Below are positions 26,031-35,758 of a stretch of 64,000 nucleotides of DNA, in pieces; the stretch's first letter is position 1; each line of letters opens with the position of its first letter. The position numbers were made by a program, and so were the translations under genes. The notes below the pieces were generated by a model that was not told the DNA's origin, did not search any database, and saw only the letters and a list, made by a program, of their open reading frames with translations. The stretch comes from an uncultured Gammaproteobacteria bacterium (GTDB taxonomy: Bacteria; Pseudomonadota; Gammaproteobacteria; Eutrophobiales; Eutrophobiaceae), in contig CALSRS010000002.1 in NCBI GenBank assembly GCA_943788815.1, forward strand, positions 431,062 through 495,061. The letters are read 5' to 3'.

Positions 26031-27023
26031 TTAAACCTTCTTTATTAAAAACAGACAAAATAATGACAGAGCCAAAATTACAATAAACGGCATTGTGATA
26101 TCTTGTGTTTGACTTGGAACATCCAATGCTGGGTTTTCTACCAAGCTTGACCTTAACGCGTCAATCAATTCTTCTGTCTGAGATTCATGAAAATATATCC
26201 CCCCGGTATTATCTGCAACTGATATAAGGGGAGATTCCAATAGGTGTGTATAAAATTCCTTCCCATTCGCCCGCTCAAACTGACCGGAAATACATTGTCT
26301 ATTAGCATCTAGTGTTGGAATGGGAATACCATCATCACTACCAACACCAACACTGTGTACTACAATTTCAGATTGGGACACTAAGGGAGAAACATCTTTC
26401 AAAGCATTAATTTCTTCTTCTGAAATATCGCCATCTGAAATCAATACCACATGCTTAACAGATTCATAGATAGGTGGCTGATCCATTTTCTTTTCCATTA
26501 AAACATGTAATGCGTTTGCAATATCAGATCCTGGCATTGGTATAACCTCAACAAATATTCCATGATTTATGACATCAAACATGTATTGCCTGTCAAAACT
26601 TAATTCACTGAGAACAAATGTCAAACCAGCTACACCCATAAATCCAAATTTTGCTTCGGGAATTTCTGATATAACTTCTGACATGATTATTTTTGCACGG
26701 TCCAGCCGTGTAGATTCATTACAAGATTGCCTTGCAGCCATACTTCGTGAAACATCGACCATAATGACAAAATCTCCTGAAAGCTTACGTTCTCCTGAGT
26801 TAAGAACACGCTTGGGGCCAGCAGAAATTATTAACAATGTCACCAGAACACAAAAAGAAAGGATACTTACTAACCAGGCACGATGATGACTATTAATTTT
26901 ACTGCCAGCAAACCTGTTTAGCATTTTTTCACGTAATGCATAACCATAGTGAATAAAGTAGACGACAGGAAGCACTAACAGCATGAGAACGAGAAGTTGC
27001 GGGAACTGAAATTCTATTTCCAT
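26031..27023 (-). CDS. VWA-domain membrane protein (BatB/MxaL-like)
   Basis: 330 aa from the ATG at 27023, which directly follows the stop of the upstream gene (TAATATG), so translation is coupled; an in-frame TTG at 27056 is less likely. Two N-terminal membrane segments lie at about 9-26 and 50-70. A von Willebrand factor A domain follows with MIDAS motif DVSRS, and a C-terminal membrane helix (FIVILALSLFCLFLI) ends the protein. Such proteins work with MoxR ATPases in metal insertion or assembly of envelope enzymes. Last gene of a five-gene unit; by order it would match MxaL. Confidence 0.82.
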   Translation of the reverse strand: MEIEFQFPQLLVLMLLVLPVVYFIHYGYALREKMLNRFAGSKINSHHRAWLVSILSFCVLVTLLIISAGPKRVLNSGERKLSGDFVIMVDVSRSMAARQSCNESTRLDRAKIIMSEVISEIPEAKFGFMGVAGLTFVLSELSFDRQYMFDVINHGIFVEVIPMPGSDIANALHVLMEKKMDQPPIYESVKHVVLISDGDISEEEINALKDVSPLVSQSEIVVHSVGVGSDDGIPIPTLDANRQCISGQFERANGKEFYTHLLESPLISVADNTGGIYFHESQTEELIDALRSSLVENPALDVPSQTQDITMPFIVILALSLFCLFLIKKV

Positions 27024-27024
27024 A

Positions 27025-28059
27025 TTAATAATGTGACTTATGCAATCTGGTTTCAAATAAAATCATCATTGCAATTGCAATAAAAAAACCCAGGAGAGAA
27101 ACCAGCCATTGCATGTCTTGCACATAATTAAGACTTGCTCCTTGGGTTAACCTCTGGCTCTCTATTGATTCTATATGGTTAAATGTTTCTTCCAACTCGG
27201 CTGCTGAATTCACTGGATATAAACGGATGCTTTCCTGGTCATCAAAAATACTTAAAAACATCCCAAGACTTTCTTCTGGTGCATCCAATGCAATGACATG
27301 GACGTAGATATTATGTTCATGTAAATCACGAATCCCTTCTATCACCTCATCAATATTATCAATCAGGTCACCAATCAGAATTAATGACCGAGTACTAGAA
27401 CGTTGATTTATTAATGTCTCTTTGGACATGTTCAAACCAGCCAGGGTGGCCGTGCCTCCTGCAAACTGGGCAAGTTGTGATGTTCTCTTACGCATAGGAT
27501 TGGTAAATCGCATCCCTTCACCCAGGACATCATGGAAATTGAATTGCGTATGAATAGTCGGCCAACGAACCAGCATGGGTTGTATGCTGAATAAAATCAT
27601 TCCAAGGTGAGCATTGGGGTGATTTTCAGCAAACTCAAATATCTCTTTTTCAGACGCTTGATACCGGTTAGGTCCATTGAGATTAAGTTGACCTTCAACC
27701 ACATAACCTCCAAGAGGTTCCGTCATGCTCCCTGAAACATCTAATGCAAACAGATACACGGGCCTTAACTCTTCAACTGGTCCAATCAATAAGGGTCGAG
27801 ATGTTCGTAACTCTGGAAAAGAATAAATAATTCCTGCAATGAGAATCAGGCTTGAGACTATTATTAATCGATAATTTTGTCTGTTATTCGCTTTAATCAG
27901 TCCATTATCTAAATAGTATTTCAGCCCACCAAATCTGATGGCATTTTTGTCAACGCGTCTGCGATTCTGCCAGATACATAATATAAGCACTGGCAGCGCT
28001 AGCAGAATCAACTCTGGATTATTGAGAGAAATCGCAAGAAATGAAAAATTTAATTCCAT
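27025..28059 (-). CDS. VWA-domain membrane protein (BatA/MxaC-like)
   Basis: 344 aa. The N-terminal membrane helix FLAISLNNPELILLALPVLI and a second helix near 65-82 precede a VWA domain with MIDAS DVSGS and the later Asp in LILIGDLIDNIDE. A C-terminal helix (WLVSLLGFFIAIAMMILF) closes the protein. It sits between the 526 aa membrane protein and the second VWA gene, with 18 and 1 base gaps. By analogy to mxa clusters it would be MxaC; no enzyme target is encoded in the window. Confidence 0.82.
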   Translation of the reverse strand: MELNFSFLAISLNNPELILLALPVLILCIWQNRRRVDKNAIRFGGLKYYLDNGLIKANNRQNYRLIIVSSLILIAGIIYSFPELRTSRPLLIGPVEELRPVYLFALDVSGSMTEPLGGYVVEGQLNLNGPNRYQASEKEIFEFAENHPNAHLGMILFSIQPMLVRWPTIHTQFNFHDVLGEGMRFTNPMRKRTSQLAQFAGGTATLAGLNMSKETLINQRSSTRSLILIGDLIDNIDEVIEGIRDLHEHNIYVHVIALDAPEESLGMFLSIFDDQESIRLYPVNSAAELEETFNHIESIESQRLTQGASLNYVQDMQWLVSLLGFFIAIAMMILFETRLHKSHY

Positions 28060-28077
28060 GGTTGTCGTGTAATCTTA

Positions 28078-29658
28078 TTAAAACAATAGAGGATTCATGT
28101 CTCGGGAAAACCCTGGCGTAGGAGGTCCTAATTCACCCTCAACTTCACCGCTTTCTTCTTTTTTCTGATTCTCTTTGAGCCCGATAATAATTTCCAGGTT
28201 ACGTCTGATATCTTCGTCTTCAGGGTTGAATCTGACAGAATTTGCCATTAGTAGTAATGGGAATTCAAAGGTAGGTGGCTCAGGTACTTCTTCCTCTTGA
28301 TCGCGAGGTGGCATAAGCAAGATGGACTTGTAAATTATCGTTGCTAATGTCCCATAATTGTAAAGATAACGACTTCTATACAAGTCTGACTGTGTATTTT
28401 CCAGGACGCGCAGCTCATCTGAAATGTGACCGAGCATTTCAATGTCAATATTATTCAAGTCATGCCGTTTTTCTTCTTCTAATAACTTGTCTGGCAAACT
28501 ATTTATCCAATGATTAAAAATCTGTGCATCCTGATTTATCCAGACATGCTGATTTAAAGACAAATAAAGAAAAATAAAACCGATAATGGCCGCCATAATT
28601 CCGGCCATAAAATTGAACCTATTGTTCTTTATTCGCTGCCTGATATTTCCCTGTAATTTTTGTTCAAGAAATGCCTTTTCCTCAGTGGACTGTTGTTCGA
28701 TACCGATATAGACACGATCAAAATTCGTCTCAATAGTTTGTATATCCTGTTCTTGTGGACCACTATCGCTATATGCACTTTCCAGGGCAGGTTTGATAGC
28801 TGCTCCGGACTGTGTCCACAGGGAATCTTCACCCAAAATTCTGGATTGCCAGAAACCCAACGCAGTCTTGCTTCCATACGACCTGAAAATTGACAATATC
28901 AACTTTTCATACTCAATGAGTTTTGTGCGTGGGTTTAGAACTGTTTGTTTAACATGCATGTATCTATTTTGTATTTGCTCAGCAATGGATAGTGCATTTA
29001 CATTCTGTTTTCTAATGACACAGATAATCAATACACCAGATAACAAAAAGAATAAAAACAGGCCGGTGATTAACAAGCCATGAATAACAGTCGCATTGTC
29101 TTCTACCGTCCCTTTAAGATCTCGCAAAGGGATATCCAATGCTTGATCTGTGTAATAACGTTTAATGATTACGGGTGATGTCTGAGCAGAGATACTTGAA
29201 ATCGTACTGGATTCTATTTGTGTATATCTAATCGAAATATCATTAAAGCTGTAGGTATTACCAGGAAGAACGTCAACACCAACGATTGAATAAGATAAAA
29301 AATATTCATTAATATTTTCATCATATGAATATTCATTAATGTTGGTTCTGCTTTTATGTTTTTGCTCAAACGGAACAAAATTAACGTCCCTGAGTAATTG
29401 CCTGAAATCTGGAATTACCTTGTCTTGTCTGTAAACCACTCTGATTTGATATTCAAATGGCTCTCCAACATAGATAGCAGGCTCAATCTTTGTAATGACA
29501 TGGATATTCTGATTCGGCAATAAGTTTATTTGGTCATCAGATTTGTCAGTTTCTGTCGTTAAAAATTTGTACAGAACAAATGACACAAACAATAAAAATG
29601 ATAGCGTTATGACTATTCCAGGAATGAGTTTAGCCCAGTTTTTGTCTTGCTTATTCAT
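28078..29658 (-). CDS. Multi-domain membrane protein of the MoxR operon (BatD/MxaA-like N-half, TPR-like C-end)
   Basis: 526 aa from the ATG at 29658 (a TTG lies 18 bases earlier). A first membrane helix spans about 9-33. A periplasmic beta-rich domain follows (ITKIEPAIYVGEPFEYQIRV; LSYSIVGVDVLPGNTYSF), reminiscent of BatD/MxaA. A second helix (LLITGLFLFFLLSGVLIICV) leads to a cytosolic helical part, then a third helix (IMAAIIGFIFLYLSL). The end resembles a BatC/TPR unit (ANSVRFNPEDEDIRRNLEII) and is acidic. I do not know a named family for the whole; it looks like a fusion of functions that are separate genes (MxaA plus MxaK or BatC) elsewhere. Confidence 0.65.
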   Translation of the reverse strand: MNKQDKNWAKLIPGIVITLSFLLFVSFVLYKFLTTETDKSDDQINLLPNQNIHVITKIEPAIYVGEPFEYQIRVVYRQDKVIPDFRQLLRDVNFVPFEQKHKSRTNINEYSYDENINEYFLSYSIVGVDVLPGNTYSFNDISIRYTQIESSTISSISAQTSPVIIKRYYTDQALDIPLRDLKGTVEDNATVIHGLLITGLFLFFLLSGVLIICVIRKQNVNALSIAEQIQNRYMHVKQTVLNPRTKLIEYEKLILSIFRSYGSKTALGFWQSRILGEDSLWTQSGAAIKPALESAYSDSGPQEQDIQTIETNFDRVYIGIEQQSTEEKAFLEQKLQGNIRQRIKNNRFNFMAGIMAAIIGFIFLYLSLNQHVWINQDAQIFNHWINSLPDKLLEEEKRHDLNNIDIEMLGHISDELRVLENTQSDLYRSRYLYNYGTLATIIYKSILLMPPRDQEEEVPEPPTFEFPLLLMANSVRFNPEDEDIRRNLEIIIGLKENQKKEESGEVEGELGPPTPGFSRDMNPLLF

Positions 29659-29683
29659 ATCCCTGACTGGAATCAATATTCAT

Positions 29684-30571
29684 TTAACGATATAAAAAAT
29701 AATTTGAAATAGATTGATGTAAGGAATCAATTTCGGGATTTGACGCATGGATGTAACTTAGTCCCCGATCATGAAGTCCCTCATGAATCCGGGAAAAACG
29801 AGATTCATTAATCTTCTTAATTTTTTTCACTTCACTAGAGTTAAACCAGAATGGATGTGATTCGCCATTCTCAGGATCTGTTAGTTCGATTAATGTTTCC
29901 CCAGGTAATTCAGGAAATGAATATTCAAATTCATCTTGAATAATGACAGGTATCAGATCATATTTTTTGGAATTAAACACAAACGGAAAGTCTGGACATG
30001 GCTTGCCTTGTGTATCCATGTAATCAGAGATATAAAAAAGTATACAGCCAGCTGGAAGCATTTTTTGTAAATTATGTGATTCAAAATCTACCTCAGGAAG
30101 TTGATTATCAGACAAGTCATCACATATGTTTTCAATGCTATCCATTAATCTCAATGAATGGCGGTTACCCATTCCCAGTCCAAGATTATGATAACCTTTA
30201 TCAGTCAGGATCGATGCCCCTACCCTCATTTCCATTTTACTTCCGCTATATAAAATCATTAATGCGGCCGCTTTCATTATTTTCGCCTTTGTGCGTATCC
30301 CCATGGAGGCGCTGCAGTCGAGTAATATATAAATACTGATATCACGCATGGCAACTCTTTCTACCACCATGCGTTTCCCTGCGCGTATAGACATGGCCAT
30401 ATTCACTGAACGTAAATCATCACCCAGTTGGTATGCACGGTGGCTTTTGAAATCCATGCCCTTACCAATGTAGGGGCTAGGCCATTCACCATTTATCTGG
30501 CTGGTCGCCAGTCTTCTTGGACTTATCGGGATGGGCCGGTATGCAACGTAACGGCAGATCTCACTTCTCAT
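29684..30571 (-). CDS. DUF58 domain protein (MxaS-like)
   Basis: 295 aa DUF58 protein with a VWA-like core. Typical signs are GMDFKSHRAYQLGDDLRSVN (the DUF58 signature) and a MIDAS-like LLDCSASMGIRTKAK. It lacks the N-terminal membrane helices of long DUF58 proteins, as in MxaS. The ATG overlaps the moxR stop by 4 bases. DUF58 partners of MoxR are thought to help assemble or activate periplasmic enzymes. Confidence 0.88.
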   Translation of the reverse strand: MRSEICRYVAYRPIPISPRRLATSQINGEWPSPYIGKGMDFKSHRAYQLGDDLRSVNMAMSIRAGKRMVVERVAMRDISIYILLDCSASMGIRTKAKIMKAAALMILYSGSKMEMRVGASILTDKGYHNLGLGMGNRHSLRLMDSIENICDDLSDNQLPEVDFESHNLQKMLPAGCILFYISDYMDTQGKPCPDFPFVFNSKKYDLIPVIIQDEFEYSFPELPGETLIELTDPENGESHPFWFNSSEVKKIKKINESRFSRIHEGLHDRGLSYIHASNPEIDSLHQSISNYFLYR

Positions 30572-31593
30572 TGACTCCAGACTCTCTGAAAAATCTTGTC
30601 TAGTATTTCAGTTAGTATTTTTTCTCTTTGTTTAACACTATTCATGGAAAGATCAGGACGAAGTATCAAGCGGTGCCTGAGTACCGGTATCATGACAACT
30701 GAGATATCTTCCGGAGAAACGAAATCTCGACCACAGATTGCAGCATGCGATCTCGCTGTTCTTAATATATGTATACCGGCTCTGGGTGATGCACCACCTC
30801 CATCCTGTGCATCCAAATACTGATTAATCTCTTCAATATCGGTATATCCAGGTCGGGTCAATGAGACTAATTGCTGAACTTTTTCAACAATCTCGTCACT
30901 GACTTTAACCTGATTAAATATTGCCTGCCTGATTGCAAGGATGTCATCGGTATGCATTACAGAATTGATCGTCGGCATGACGGCATGATCGATATTACTT
31001 CGAATTATCGCCCGTTCCTGATTATCCGTTGGATAGTCGACGAGTAACTTCATGACAAATCTGTCTTGTTCGGCTCGGCCAAGCACGAAGGTCCCTTCTT
31101 CCTCTATGGGGTTCTGGGTAGCTGCCACCATAAACATTTCTGCTAATGGATAGGTCCCACCCAACTCGGTTGTCACCCGGCCTTCTTCCATAGGCTCCAG
31201 TATCAGCCCTTTAGAGGAGGTTCGGGCGCGATTCAACTCATCCGCCAATAAAAAATTGGTAAACAGTGGTCCTTTTACCAAAAGCTTGACGCGGTTATTG
31301 TCACTATCAAAGTCCTCAATCCCAACGACGTCTTTGGGTAACAGATCAGCCGCGAATGATATGCGCTTAAATTCTCCGTCCACAGATTCGGCAAGACTTT
31401 TCAGGAGCAAGGTCTTGGCCAGGCCAGGAACACCTTCCAGTAATATATGACAATTTCGACCGGGACTGGCAAATACCCCCACCAGCAGAAGTTTAACCAC
31501 CTGATCCATCCCGACAATACGTTTACGAATTTCATTTTCTATGAGCTTGATACTATTTTGAATATCAGAAATGCTTTCTAATTGCATAGACAT
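30568..31593 (-). CDS. MoxR-family AAA+ ATPase
   Basis: 341 aa AAA+ chaperone-like ATPase. The Walker A motif GVPGLAKT is at residues 54-61, and Walker B is LLADELNR. The MoxR hallmark MEEGRVTTELGGTYPL and sensor ATQNPIEEEGTF follow, with the C-terminal lid SPRAGIHILRTARSHAAICGRDFV. It heads a minus-strand operon of MoxR, DUF58, a fused membrane protein and two VWA proteins, and is expected to drive their action on a target enzyme by ATP hydrolysis. Confidence 0.93.
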   Translation of the reverse strand: MSMQLESISDIQNSIKLIENEIRKRIVGMDQVVKLLLVGVFASPGRNCHILLEGVPGLAKTLLLKSLAESVDGEFKRISFAADLLPKDVVGIEDFDSDNNRVKLLVKGPLFTNFLLADELNRARTSSKGLILEPMEEGRVTTELGGTYPLAEMFMVAATQNPIEEEGTFVLGRAEQDRFVMKLLVDYPTDNQERAIIRSNIDHAVMPTINSVMHTDDILAIRQAIFNQVKVSDEIVEKVQQLVSLTRPGYTDIEEINQYLDAQDGGGASPRAGIHILRTARSHAAICGRDFVSPEDISVVMIPVLRHRLILRPDLSMNSVKQREKILTEILDKIFQRVWSQ

Positions 31594-31810
31594 TAATCCT
31601 GTTGGTTATTGTTTTTTCCTGTGACTTCATCCACTGCTATACGTTAATACAAACTAAGAATTAAATTCTAATCCTCGTATTAATGTTAATTACATATAAC
31701 GACTAGAACGATTCTGACTGGTATTGCAGGAGTCAGGCAAGTATCAGTTGCTTATTTCCATAAGCAATGCAATAGAGTAGAAATCATTCCTTTATTACTT
31801 CAGTTGATCC

Positions 31811-33652
31811 CTACTCTGATTCCCATTGATGTATCTGTCTGATGACCTGTTCAGGTTGTATCCCTACCGCTTCTACATTTAAATCTACAGCAAATTCGTC
31901 ATCTATAAACTGAACTTCTCCACCAACCAGCGTCATTAACGGGCGAACTGTTTTTAGCATCAAGTCAGAAACGGCGCTCTCATCAAAATAATCCTTGTTT
32001 AAGACGATCACATCGCCAAATTTTCCTTCCTCGAGCGTACCAAGATCATCCTCCCTATTAATGTAATAAGGTGCCCATGTGGTGGCCGTCTTTAATGCCC
32101 AGGTCCGATTGATTCGTTGATTGGGCGCGACAACTTCACCGTGGCTATTTAGGCGGTTTACCATCTGTCCTACATAAAAAAACACTCCCCTACCTGCGAC
32201 GGCATGAGAATCGGATTCCCACGTTGCTATGACACCGCCTTCGATGATTGATCGCATGGGGTCCATCCATTCCAGATATTGCTTGCCATATTCCTTAGCA
32301 ATGGTGTCAGAATTTTCTCTATCGATATAACTCATATTACAGCTCATGACCATACCCAGCTTTTTGAGCCTTGGGATCTGGTCCGGCCTGGGGTTGAGGT
32401 TACAGTGATCTGAACCATGGCGTTTGGCCCTAACCTGCTCGAGTGACAGCCCAGCATCCGCAGCGCCCTGCTCTATCATATCCATGGTAATGTCCAGAGC
32501 GCGATCACCAGCGATATGGGTATTTGAAAATTTCAAATTTGCGGCCACAATTTCTCTGGTTAGCGGCACCCTGCTCCGCAACAACTCCCGTTCCTTAATT
32601 TCAGGTGACGCTTCAATCGTTGAAGCAAACAATGGGTAGGCACCGTCATTGGACGTGGTACTCCAGCCATTAAACCAGAGCTTGTCAGTACCATAACCAT
32701 TAAAGTCGTACCCGAGGTACGGATGTGTTTTCATGGTTAAAAGATAGGTATTACCAAGTCCATACGCCACTCGTGTTGCCAGCTTTCCCTGGGCATCTAA
32801 TGCGAGCACGGCGGTCATTTGCTTAAATGATTCAATAGAACTTGAAAAGGTCGTCACGCCGTATGCTGTCCATTCCCTGATTTCCTGACCAATCATGGCC
32901 ATTGTTGCGGGAAGATCATACAACTCTTCAGCGAACAGGTGCCGGTACACGGTGGCAGATATGACTATCCCTGTTTCAGGGTCAATCTCCGGCGGGTAAT
33001 TGCCAGCATAATAATTACCATAGGTCTCCATCGCCAGGGTGTTCATTACCCCCCTGTTACCGGTAATCGCGATTCTTTGAATGGAATTCGCCTCATCTAA
33101 CATTTGCCGGGTCATGATTCTATGGGTCCTGATGGCGACGTTTTTGTCCAGGCCATCGACCATCCTGGGCCAGTTGATAAGCACCCATTGATTTGGCTCA
33201 AGCTCATCCTTCAGTCCTGTAATCAGCTCAAGTGTTTTATCAATAACATCCTGCCAGGTGTCATTTGCTTCAGCGGTGATTTGATATTCTGATATTGGAG
33301 GACCCCAATGTCCCTGGGAATAGCCCCAGATATGGGTATGGGTGTCGGTGACCCCTGGTATGGCAGTACGGCCCATAATGTCAAAGACCTTGGTGTTAGG
33401 GCCGGCAAGACGACGAATGTCCTCTGTTGTTCCCAGCGCCAGGATTCGACCATCCCGGATCGCAATGGCCTGGTAGGTAGTGCCAATATTTTCATTTACA
33501 CCGGCATCATCCATACTGACAATATTTCCATTGACAAGTATGGTCTCTGGATAGTTTATCAGACGGCTATCAAGCTGCTGAGCAATGCTCACACTAGAAA
33601 AAAATAGACACCCCAGAAAAAGCCAACATAATTTATTGATTAACCTAGCCAC
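31811..33652 (-). CDS. Exported amidohydrolase, YtcJ-like (paralogue A)
   Basis: 613 aa amidohydrolase-superfamily (Amidohydro_3) protein. The start is GTG, backed by a strong GAGGAGG site. A signal peptide (residues 1-24, ending near SIAQQ) predicts export. The metal-site HxH is in GVTDTHTHIWGY; further signatures are NTHIAGDRALDI, RHGSDHCNLNPRPDQIPRL, SDSHAVAGRG and the C-terminal GTLEEGKFGDVIVLN. It is closely similar over its length to the genes at 33745-35619 and 37336-39210. Substrate unknown; the family hydrolyses C-N or related bonds in amides, ureas or cyclic compounds. Confidence 0.88.
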   Translation of the reverse strand: MARLINKLCWLFLGCLFFSSVSIAQQLDSRLINYPETILVNGNIVSMDDAGVNENIGTTYQAIAIRDGRILALGTTEDIRRLAGPNTKVFDIMGRTAIPGVTDTHTHIWGYSQGHWGPPISEYQITAEANDTWQDVIDKTLELITGLKDELEPNQWVLINWPRMVDGLDKNVAIRTHRIMTRQMLDEANSIQRIAITGNRGVMNTLAMETYGNYYAGNYPPEIDPETGIVISATVYRHLFAEELYDLPATMAMIGQEIREWTAYGVTTFSSSIESFKQMTAVLALDAQGKLATRVAYGLGNTYLLTMKTHPYLGYDFNGYGTDKLWFNGWSTTSNDGAYPLFASTIEASPEIKERELLRSRVPLTREIVAANLKFSNTHIAGDRALDITMDMIEQGAADAGLSLEQVRAKRHGSDHCNLNPRPDQIPRLKKLGMVMSCNMSYIDRENSDTIAKEYGKQYLEWMDPMRSIIEGGVIATWESDSHAVAGRGVFFYVGQMVNRLNSHGEVVAPNQRINRTWALKTATTWAPYYINREDDLGTLEEGKFGDVIVLNKDYFDESAVSDLMLKTVRPLMTLVGGEVQFIDDEFAVDLNVEAVGIQPEQVIRQIHQWESE

Positions 33653-33744
33653 TGATCCTCCTCCACTCTAATCCAATAGAATTAATTACATACTAACGAG
33701 ATGACTTGAATTTTAATTCACTCGACAGAGACAGTTTTAAAATA

Positions 33745-35619
33745 TTAACCGCCACTGGCTTCGTGTTCCCAATGCTGAATAGTCCTGATCACCTGTTCAG
33801 GTTGTATGCCAGCAGGTTCGACCTTGAGCTCAGTTGCCAGACCTGTATCCATGTAACGAAGATGTCCACCTATCAGTGTCATTAATGGTCGAACGGTTTT
33901 GATCATGGGGTCTGGCACCAGGGTTTCATCAAAATAGTTTTTATTTAAGACAATCAGATCAGCAAATTTGCCTTCTTCAAGCGTGCCCAGATCATTTTCT
34001 TTTAACACGTAGTAGGAGGCCCAGGATGTGGCTGTCTTTAATGCCCATGTACGATTTATTTTCTGATCTTCCGCGAGGACATTTCCGTCATTACCCATGC
34101 GATTGACATATTGACCAATATGAAAAAACGCCCCTTCTCCGGCAACGGCATGGGAATCAATTTCAAATACTGCTCGAACTCCACCCTCTATTATTGATCG
34201 CATGGGAACTACCCAGCTAAGGTATTCTTCGCCGTAGTCACTGGCGACATCAGGACCGTCTCCCTGAATATATTTCGGTGCGCAGCTCATAATAATTCCC
34301 AACTTCTTCAGGCGTGGCATCTGATCAGGTCTGGGATTGACGCGACAATGGTCCGAACCGTGCCGCATGGCCCTGATCTGCTCCTCTGACATCCCTGCTT
34401 CTGCCGATCCCGCTTCGACCATATCCAATGCGGCATCGAGGGTACGATCACCGGCGATATGTGTGTTCGCCCAGCGTAATCCTCTGGAGGTAAAATCCTT
34501 GATATATTGCACCCTGTTGCGCAAGACCTCTCTCTCCTTGATCTCGGGCCTGGCCTCTATGGTTGTTGCCAACAAGGGATAGGCACCGTCACCTGAGGAG
34601 ATACTGATGCTGTTCTGCCATAACCAATCACTTCCGGTACCAGCGAGATTGGTCCGAAATTCAGGCATATCAGGCATAACCCTGAACCAGTAACTGTCCA
34701 GTGCATAGGCATAACGAATTGGCATCCTGCCCTCGGCATCCAGCGCACGTATGGCGGCAGTCTGGTTATACATTCCTATACGGCTTCCAAACGTCGTAAT
34801 TCCATACGCCGTCCATTCAAGGAATTCCTGCTCCATCATGGCCTTAAAACGGGGGATAGGGGTCAATTCCCCTCGCAATACCCGAACGACCGAACCCGAC
34901 AGGTAGATACCATCTTCTGGTGACATATCAGGATATTCATCGCCACCAAAATAACTCCCGTAGATGTCCATTGCAGGTGTATTCACAACACCACGATTTC
35001 CCAATAAAACAATATTCTGCTCAGTGTTCACTTCATCCAGCATCTGTCGAGTTAACATGCGATGAACACGCAAGGCGGTATCTGCCATCATATCTGAGGT
35101 CTGGATCCGTCTTGGCCAATCGATAAAGACCCATTCTCCCGGATTATGGTTAGCCTTGATGCTACCGACCAGGTCTACTACCTTCTGTACCAACTTAGGC
35201 CAGTCATCTCCCGGTTCCTCTTCAACCTTATAATCACCTTCTACAGGTGGCCCCCAATGCTCTTCAGCGTATTCATGAGGGTGGGAATGGGTATCAATGA
35301 TGCCTGGTAACACTGTACGACCCTTAACATCATAAATTTTGGTTTGAGGCCCGGCGAGGTTTCTAATGCCTTCGGTTGTGCCCAGGCTTAATATACGTTC
35401 ATCACGTATCGCAATGGCCTCGTAGCTAGAGCCTACATTTTCATTCACACCTTCATCATCCATGCTAATAATATTCGCATTAATAATAATGGTATCTGGA
35501 TAATGTATTATTCTGGAGTCAATTTGCTGTGAATTAACCGCCGAAATCATGGAAATCTGTAATAGTAAAGTAAAGGCGGTCTTGAACAGATGATTATTTA
35601 ATCTAAAGAAGATTTTCAT
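33745..35619 (-). CDS. Exported amidohydrolase, YtcJ-like (paralogue B)
   Basis: 624 aa paralogue of the neighbouring amidohydrolases. A signal peptide spans about residues 1-30. The HxH motif is in GIIDTHSHPHEY. NTHIAGDRTLDAALDM, RHGSDHCRVNPRPDQMPRL and IDSHAVAGEGAFF carry the remaining conserved His and Asp residues. Compared with paralogues A and C it has a divergent loop after the HxH (EEHWGPPVEGDYKVEEEPGD), which may change substrate choice. It lies in the same direction as A with a 92-base gap, so the two may be co-transcribed or be a tandem duplication. Confidence 0.88.
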   Translation of the reverse strand: MKIFFRLNNHLFKTAFTLLLQISMISAVNSQQIDSRIIHYPDTIIINANIISMDDEGVNENVGSSYEAIAIRDERILSLGTTEGIRNLAGPQTKIYDVKGRTVLPGIIDTHSHPHEYAEEHWGPPVEGDYKVEEEPGDDWPKLVQKVVDLVGSIKANHNPGEWVFIDWPRRIQTSDMMADTALRVHRMLTRQMLDEVNTEQNIVLLGNRGVVNTPAMDIYGSYFGGDEYPDMSPEDGIYLSGSVVRVLRGELTPIPRFKAMMEQEFLEWTAYGITTFGSRIGMYNQTAAIRALDAEGRMPIRYAYALDSYWFRVMPDMPEFRTNLAGTGSDWLWQNSISISSGDGAYPLLATTIEARPEIKEREVLRNRVQYIKDFTSRGLRWANTHIAGDRTLDAALDMVEAGSAEAGMSEEQIRAMRHGSDHCRVNPRPDQMPRLKKLGIIMSCAPKYIQGDGPDVASDYGEEYLSWVVPMRSIIEGGVRAVFEIDSHAVAGEGAFFHIGQYVNRMGNDGNVLAEDQKINRTWALKTATSWASYYVLKENDLGTLEEGKFADLIVLNKNYFDETLVPDPMIKTVRPLMTLIGGHLRYMDTGLATELKVEPAGIQPEQVIRTIQHWEHEASGG

Positions 35620-35702
35620 TTTTTATTGCCCCTGCATTCCGATTTAAAAAACAGATATTGAACTTAATATCCGTTTTTATAAAATTTTTTTCATACTGAA
35701 AA

Positions 35703-35736
35703 GATCAATGGGAGTTATTTATAACTCCCATTGATC
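35703..35736. terminator. Perfect 16-bp hairpin after the MBL-fold gene
   Basis: Positions 35703-35718 pair perfectly with 35721-35736 around a 2-base loop, 23 bases after the stop of the minus-strand MBL gene and upstream of paralogue B. The minus-strand flank is only moderately T-rich, so it is a probable terminator with an alternative role as a protein-binding palindrome. Confidence 0.6.
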
Positions 35737-35758
35737 GTTGTATCTTTATTTGAAATGA

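Noticed and set aside
31748-31767. Small hairpin (8-bp stem) after amidohydrolase paralogue A
   Set aside because: No T-tract follows on the minus strand and the stem is AT-rich; too weak to call a terminator.
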